A DNA stretch of 9,644 nt, from the NCBI GenBank assembly GCA_964428885.1, contig CAYRZP010000082.1:1-9644 (forward strand). The letters are read 5' to 3'. Made by a program: the position numbers and the translations under genes. Of this stretch, positions 6,490 to 9,644 are shown piece after piece. The notes below the pieces were generated by a model, which was not told where the DNA came from, ran no database searches, and saw only the letters and a list, made by a program, of their open reading frames with translations. Origin of the DNA: JAQVQN01 sp964428885 (GTDB taxonomy: Bacteria > Verrucomicrobiota > Kiritimatiellia > RFP12 > UBA1067). The stretch's first letter is position 1; each line of letters starts with the position of its first letter.

Positions 6490-7701
6490 TTAACGCTCTG
6501 ACCAATCCGGGGTTATCCAATTACCTGGAATGTTTATTAAACGTACCGCAGGATCCCCCAGAGTGTCAAGAATGTTAAGCGTCGAGCGGCTGGAACAGAT
6601 CACATGCCTGCCGTCCGGCGCCCAGGACGGGTGCTCGTAGTCCCCCGGAGGCGTGATCAGCTCGCATGAGCCCTCCCCCGCGCGGGGATCCACCGTCGCG
6701 ATCTGATACTGCCCGCCACGCCGCGTTGCATAAACGATCAATCCTTTCTTGTGCCAGTCAGGATTGACGTTCTCGCCGCCTTTGTAGGTCAGCCTGCGCG
6801 ATTGCTTGGTCGCCACGTCAACCAGATAAAGCTGCGGAGTTCTGGAGATATCGCTGACGTAGACGATGCTGCGACCGTCCGGCGACCAGCAAGGGCTGGC
6901 TTCCGAGCCGTGCGGAGTGCGCGTCAACCGCGCGATCTGGCCGGTGGACAGCGTCATCACGTACAGTTCGGGATTGCCCTCATAAGAAAGTATCAGGGCC
7001 ACCCTGCCGCCGTCCGGCGAAACGGCCGCGCCCGTGTTCAATCCCTTGAAAGCGGCGAGCGCCTTGCGCTCGGTTCCGGCCACCATGCGGAAAACGGCCG
7101 GATACCCGTGGAGAAAACTGGTGTAATATATGTCGCGGCCGTTAGGGGCCCAGCGCGGCCCGACCGCCGCCACATTGTCGTGCGTGATCTGCATGATGCC
7201 CTGTCCGTCGGCGTCGCACACGTACAGGTCCGCGTTGTTTTTGCCGCGGCGGTTAACAAACACGATGCGCGACTGCGCGATCCCCGTCTCCCCCGCGATC
7301 AGACGCACCATCTCGTCCGCAAGCTGCCTGGCCTGACCCCTGACCTCGGCCTGCCCCAGCGACACCTTGCTCCAGTTGAAAGCCTTGCCGGGCCAAGCCA
7401 CGCGGCAGTTGCTCTGAACGCCGGCCCCGGCGTCAGCCACAGACCCATGCACCTGCACAGCACCCGACGGCGCTACCTTGAACCATCCGGAAAGCTCCAA
7501 ATTCCGGCTCAGGGTCCGCATGAAAAGCTGCCCGTTGGGCCCCGCCGCCGTCAGCCCGGCCAACGACACCGTGTTTTTCTCCGCCCCCTTTTTCACCACC
7601 GAAATCACCGGCGGAGCACCGGCTGCCTGCGCCTGGATCTCGAAACACGTGCCGGCCAGCACACAAAACCCGGCCAAAAGCGAAAAAATCGTTCTCTGCA
7701 T
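6490..7701 (-). CDS. tolB: TolB, periplasmic beta-propeller protein of the Tol-Pal system
   Basis: 403 residues. Residues 1-24 or 1-27 form a clear Sec signal peptide ending near AQA. An N-terminal alpha/beta domain (to about residue 145) contains LELSGWFKV, typical of TolB. A propeller of WD40-like PD40 repeats follows, seen as WAPNGRDIYYTS, VSPDGGRVALILS, WSPDGRSIVYVSD, WHKKGLIVYATR and WAPDGRHVICSS, closing with WITPDWSER. TolB shuttles between Pal and the TolA complex during cell constriction to keep the outer membrane attached. The ATG at 7701 has AAGGAAG at 7706-7712 (AGGA core six bases away). It is the first gene of the minus-strand cluster, with a promoter-like sequence just upstream. 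TolQ, TolR and TolA do not precede it as they do in proteobacteria; the next gene upstream is divergent trkH. The fourth blade motif is degenerate (WHKKG for W-PDG). Confidence 0.95.
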   Translation of the reverse strand: MQRTIFSLLAGFCVLAGTCFEIQAQAAGAPPVISVVKKGAEKNTVSLAGLTAAGPNGQLFMRTLSRNLELSGWFKVAPSGAVQVHGSVADAGAGVQSNCRVAWPGKAFNWSKVSLGQAEVRGQARQLADEMVRLIAGETGIAQSRIVFVNRRGKNNADLYVCDADGQGIMQITHDNVAAVGPRWAPNGRDIYYTSFLHGYPAVFRMVAGTERKALAAFKGLNTGAAVSPDGGRVALILSYEGNPELYVMTLSTGQIARLTRTPHGSEASPCWSPDGRSIVYVSDISRTPQLYLVDVATKQSRRLTYKGGENVNPDWHKKGLIVYATRRGGQYQIATVDPRAGEGSCELITPPGDYEHPSWAPDGRHVICSSRSTLNILDTLGDPAVRLINIPGNWITPDWSER

Positions 7702-7723
7702 ACCGCTTCCTTAATTGCGCATT

Positions 7724-7753
7724 ATTATAAACTCCCCGCCAGCCGTTGCGCAA
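7724..7753 (-). promoter_or_regulatory. Candidate sigma70-type promoter of the tolB-rsmE operon
   Basis: On the minus strand a perfect TATAAT lies at 7724-7729, and TTGCGC (three of six matches to TTGACA) lies 18 bases upstream at 7748-7753. Transcription would start near 7717, leaving a leader of roughly 16 bases with the tolB ribosome site. The -10 is convincing in this GC-rich setting, the -35 is weak. Confidence 0.5.
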
Positions 7754-7769
7754 GCGCAGAGATTAAGCT

Positions 7770-7823
7770 GCAGGGCGTTTCTTTTTGACCCGTTTTGCGG
7801 CGCGCCCGGCGGTCGCGCCCTGC
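7770..7823. repeat. Two overlapping GC-rich inverted repeats
   Basis: GCAGGGCG (7770-7777) is perfectly inverted as CGCCCTGC (7816-7823) across 38 bases. A second perfect pair, GGCGCG (7799-7804) and CGCGCC (7814-7819), with a 9-base loop, uses part of the same right arm, so the two structures exclude each other. There is no T-run on either side, and the element lies upstream of the probable tolB start site, so it is not obviously an attenuator or terminator. Confidence 0.4.
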
Positions 7824-7870
7824 CATTTCATGCACAACCAAATTCAGAAAAAGAAAGTGCGTTCTGGTAG

Positions 7871-7891
7871 GGACGGATCGCCGAGCCGTCC
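7871..7891. repeat. 21-base near-perfect palindrome (REP-like)
   Basis: Ten-base arms GGACGGATCG (7871-7880) and CGAGCCGTCC (7882-7891) around a single C are inverse complements apart from one A/G mismatch. It follows GGTAG and lies in noncoding DNA, the usual setting of short dispersed palindromic elements. Only one copy is seen in the window, so repetition in the genome is an inference. Confidence 0.45.
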
Positions 7892-7938
7892 GTTTAGTGC
7901 CTTACAAGCCAACAAACACAATAAAAAACAAGTTGTTT

Positions 7939-7965
7939 TGGAATGGTGGAATACTGGAATAATGG
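7939..7965 (+). repeat. Inverted copy of the octamer repeat (left arm)
   Basis: TGGAA, TGGTGGAA, TACTGGAA and TAATGG run in 8-base register and are the reverse-complement form of the TTCCAYCA units of the array at 8002-8135. The 14 bases at 7939-7952 are a perfect inverse complement of 8017-8030, so single-stranded DNA or RNA could fold into a long hairpin with the larger array. Confidence 0.6.
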
Positions 7966-8001
7966 CACATACTGCGGCTTCTTCGGTCTCAACCCCCACT
8001 A

Positions 8002-8135
8002 TTCCACCCTTCCATCATTCCACCATTCCATCATTCCACCATTCCCCCCTTCCATCATTCCACCATTCCATCATTCCACCATTCCACCATTCCACCATTC
8101 CTTCATTCCACCATTCCTTCATTCCACCATTCCAG
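8002..8135 (+). repeat. Octamer tandem array (TTCCAYCA), 16 full units plus a partial
   Basis: Sixteen consecutive 8-base units in exact register, mostly TTCCACCA and TTCCATCA alternating, with two TTCCTTCA and single TTCCCCCC and TTCCACCC variants, end in TTCCAG. There is a higher-order pattern: the 32 bases at 8010-8041 recur unchanged at 8050-8081, a 40-base shift. Because the unit has no stop in any phase, it generates false peptides (FHHSTIPS-like on the plus strand, EWWNGGMM-like on the minus strand). It is an intergenic mini/microsatellite, probably variable in copy number by slippage. It lies about 140 bases upstream of trkH and 300 bases upstream of tolB. Confidence 0.9.
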
Positions 8136-8158
8136 TTGGGTTGCGGGCTTCGCTCGCG

Positions 8159-8186
8159 TTGGATGCATTGGATAGCCAAATATAAA
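8159..8186 (+). promoter_or_regulatory. Candidate promoter of trkH
   Basis: TTGGAT at 8159-8164 (three of six matches) and TATAAA at 8181-8186 (five of six) are separated by 16 bases. The start site would be near 8193, giving a leader of about 85 bases that contains the hairpin at 8214-8242. It directly follows the octamer array. Confidence 0.35.
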
Positions 8187-8213
8187 CGCCCTAGATTAAG
8201 CTGGCATTGGCCC

Positions 8214-8242
8214 GCGCAAGGCGGCAAAATGCCGCCCCGCGC
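8214..8242 (+). repeat. Strong hairpin in the probable trkH leader
   Basis: GGCGGCA (8220-8226) and TGCCGCC (8230-8236) form a perfect 7-bp stem with an AAA loop. After a symmetric AA/CC internal loop the stem continues with GCGC (8214-8217) and GCGC (8239-8242). No T-run follows on either strand, so it is not a classical terminator. It ends 35 bases before the trkH start codon and could affect leader stability or translation, or be a dispersed palindrome. Confidence 0.55.
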
Positions 8243-8277
8243 TTGTATGCGGCAAACGGTTTTGATAATCTCAGGAC

Positions 8278-9644
8278 GTGTTCAATCCAACCAGAAAACC
8301 GCCTCGACAGGAGCCTCTCTTACAGCGCCTGGGCCCGCAATGGCTGGTGGCTTTGGGCTTCATCGCGGCCATCCTTATCGGCAGCGTCCTGCTGTCGCTG
8401 CCCGCGGCATCATCCAGCGGCAAGTGGCTGCCGCCTTTGACCGCCCTTTTCACCGCCACCAGCGCCACCTGCGTCACCGGCCTCACCGTCATCGACATCG
8501 GCACCGAGCTGACCCTCTTCGGACAGATCGTCGTGCTTTCGCTGATACAGCTCGGCGGCCTGGGCATCACCACCTTCGGCACCTTCCTGCTAGTGCTGGT
8601 CGGCAGACGCCTCAGCGTGCAGAGCGAATTCGTGCTGATGGACGCCTACGGCACGGACGAGGTCAACGGCCTGCGCTCGCTGCTGCTGTGGACCGTGGCC
8701 TTCACATTTTTCTTCGAGGGTATCGGCACTCTGCTGCTGTGGACGCGCTACGCGCAGGCGGGCCTCTTGTCATCCGGCCGCTCGCTCTATTTCGCCGCCT
8801 TCCACTCCGTCAGCGCCTTCTGCAACGCCGGCTTTTCACTGCACGCGGACAGCCTGATATCTTTCCGCAATGACCCGGTCTACCTCGCCTCAATCTGTTT
8901 CCTGGTGGTCTGCGGCGGGCTCGGGTTCCTGGTGCTGTATAACCTCGTGACCATCAAGTTCTGGCGGCGCAACCTCAAGACGCGCGGCCGGATCACGCTG
9001 CACACCCGCATCGTGCTGTTCACCACGCTGCTGCTGGTCTTGATCGGCGCCCTCCTGTTCGGAGCGCGCGAGTGGTCAAACACTTTGGACGGCCTGCCGC
9101 TGCGCGACAAACTGATGAACGCCCTCTTTCATTCGGTCGCTGCCCGCACGGCCGGGTTCAACTCTGTCCCCATGGGCGCGATCAGCGAGTTGACCCGCTT
9201 CACCACCACCCTGCTGATGTTCGTGGGCGGTTCTCCGGGCTCCGCGGCCGGCGGCATCAAGACCACAACCCTCGTCGTTCTTTTCATGACCATCATCGCC
9301 ATGTGTAAAAACCGGCGCGAGACCATCGTCTTCTCCCGCACGCTGCCGAATTCCGTCGTCCGCGAAGCCATCGTCATCTTCCTGCTGTCCATTTTTTTGA
9401 TCTTGACCGCCTACGGTGTTTTGCTGTGGACCGAGTTCCGGCAATTGTCCGGGGACGCATCCAAGCTCTTCTTCGAGACGGTCTCGGCGTTCGCCACGGT
9501 CGGACTTTCGATCGACCACACTCACACATTGTCCGACGCGGGACGGTGCGTTATAATTGTCTGCATGTTTGTCGGTCGCTTGGGCCCGCTGGCAGTGGCG
9601 TTGTTGATCGGCAACCGCGACGAGATGCAGCGCATACGCTACCC
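8278..9644 (+). CDS. TrkH/KtrB-family potassium uptake protein (3' end cut by window)
   Basis: 455 residues are present and the frame is open at the window edge. The protein is the membrane subunit of a Trk/Ktr potassium importer, normally gated by a cytosolic RCK protein (TrkA/KtrA). All four pore repeats are visible with their filter glycines: SATCVTGLT (Gly68), AFCNAGFSLH (Gly185), ARTAGFNSV (Gly293) and AFATVGLSID (Gly409). Also seen are the intramembrane gate loop FVGGSPGSAAGGIKTTT (315-331) and the late GRLGPLAVALL (433-443). The last visible residues, RDEMQRIRY, resemble the usual KtrB tail, so only a few codons are probably missing, and the length favours KtrB over the longer TrkH. 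No ATG exists between the upstream in-frame stop (8266-8268) and the first helix, so GTG 8278 is the best start, though AGGA sits too close to it to be a good ribosome site. Third codon positions are strongly G/C. Confidence 0.93.
   Translation, partial: MFNPTRKPPRQEPLLQRLGPQWLVALGFIAAILIGSVLLSLPAASSSGKWLPPLTALFTATSATCVTGLTVIDIGTELTLFGQIVVLSLIQLGGLGITTFGTFLLVLVGRRLSVQSEFVLMDAYGTDEVNGLRSLLLWTVAFTFFFEGIGTLLLWTRYAQAGLLSSGRSLYFAAFHSVSAFCNAGFSLHADSLISFRNDPVYLASICFLVVCGGLGFLVLYNLVTIKFWRRNLKTRGRITLHTRIVLFTTLLLVLIGALLFGAREWSNTLDGLPLRDKLMNALFHSVAARTAGFNSVPMGAISELTRFTTTLLMFVGGSPGSAAGGIKTTTLVVLFMTIIAMCKNRRETIVFSRTLPNSVVREAIVIFLLSIFLILTAYGVLLWTEFRQLSGDASKLFFETVSAFATVGLSIDHTHTLSDAGRCVIIVCMFVGRLGPLAVALLIGNRDEMQRIRY

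Larger units (their letters stand above)
7702..8277. other. Repeat-rich intergenic block between divergent tolB and trkH
   Basis: About 575 bases with no credible gene. From left to right it holds the probable tolB promoter, two overlapping GC-rich inverted repeats, a 21-base palindrome, an A-rich patch (7911-7935), a short inverted copy of an octamer repeat, the main octamer array, a trkH promoter candidate and a strong hairpin. Open frames cross the block on both strands, but those through the array exist only because a stop-free 8-base unit reads as an 8-residue period in every frame. The 11-base sequence AGATTAAGCTG occurs as a direct repeat at 7760-7770 and 8193-8203, near the two ends of the block. 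Confidence 0.7.

Noticed and set aside
6751..7788. 345-codon plus-strand frame antisense to tolB
   Set aside because: TolB on the other strand has a signal peptide and clear propeller repeats. The antisense frame is His/Arg/Pro-rich and reflects high GC3 of tolB.
8002..8135. CRISPR-like array
   Set aside because: The units are 8 bases and directly adjacent with no unique spacers, and there are no cas genes nearby, so this is a simple tandem repeat.
8143..8157. GCGGGC-TTC-GCTCGC hairpin just after the octamer array
   Set aside because: Six pairs including one G-T wobble, common by chance in GC-rich DNA. It has no T-run and is not needed to explain the locus.
8015..8227. Minus-strand open frame with repeated EWWNGGM-like peptide
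   Set aside because: It is a direct product of the stop-free 8-base repeat, with no ribosome site and no non-repeat domain, so it is a satellite artefact and not a repeat protein.
7785..8873. A 362-codon plus-strand open frame crossing the octamer array and the start of trkH
   Set aside because: Its middle is the translated satellite (8-residue period) and its 3' part is out of frame with the clearly recognisable TrkH/KtrB protein, giving Arg/His-rich low-quality sequence.

Overview
The window is a gene-dense, GC-rich stretch of a bacterial chromosome. TolB and Pal imply an outer membrane, so the cell is Gram-negative. Every confidently assigned gene is a housekeeping or envelope gene. I saw no phage, transposase, plasmid, CRISPR, tRNA or rRNA signal. 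A secreted PIG-L deacetylase and GGAATGG-type octamer satellite DNA fit a member of the PVC group (Verrucomicrobiota/Kiritimatiellota/Lentisphaerota type), but that placement is a guess and was not derived from any comparison.

Left end (1-1157, + strand): a short hairpin plus T-run that could terminate an upstream gene, a PIG-L/LmbE-type zinc deacetylase with an N-terminal export signal, and then about 140 bases that read like the 3' remnant of another GC-rich gene.

Centre (1158-7701, all - strand): eight tightly packed genes in the transcription order tolB, pal, tatB-like, tatC, hisB, hisA, M16 zinc peptidase, rsmE. Gaps run from a 4-base overlap (tatB/tatC) to about 90 bases, and one plausible sigma70-type promoter lies just upstream of tolB. 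The set looks like one operon combining envelope integrity (TolB-Pal), export of folded proteins (TatB-TatC), two histidine biosynthesis steps (HisB, HisA), an M16 processing-type protease and a 16S rRNA methyltransferase. TolQ, TolR and TolA, and HisH and HisF, are not in the window. The hisB-hisA junction is a degenerate 7-base tandem repeat that includes the hisB stop codon and the more upstream of two possible hisA starts.

Right intergenic block (7702-8277): about 575 bases without a credible gene, rich in repeats. It has GC-rich inverted repeats, a 21-base palindrome, a 16-17 unit octamer array (TTCCAYCA) with a few units of the same octamer inverted ahead of it, a candidate promoter, and a strong hairpin in the probable trkH leader.

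Right end (8278-9644, + strand): a TrkH/KtrB-type potassium channel-transporter subunit running off the window edge, probably within a few codons of its end. It is divergent from the tol-tat-his operon.

I did not find a new defence, mobile or biosynthetic system. The most unusual material is the two tandem-repeat structures and the composition of the operon.
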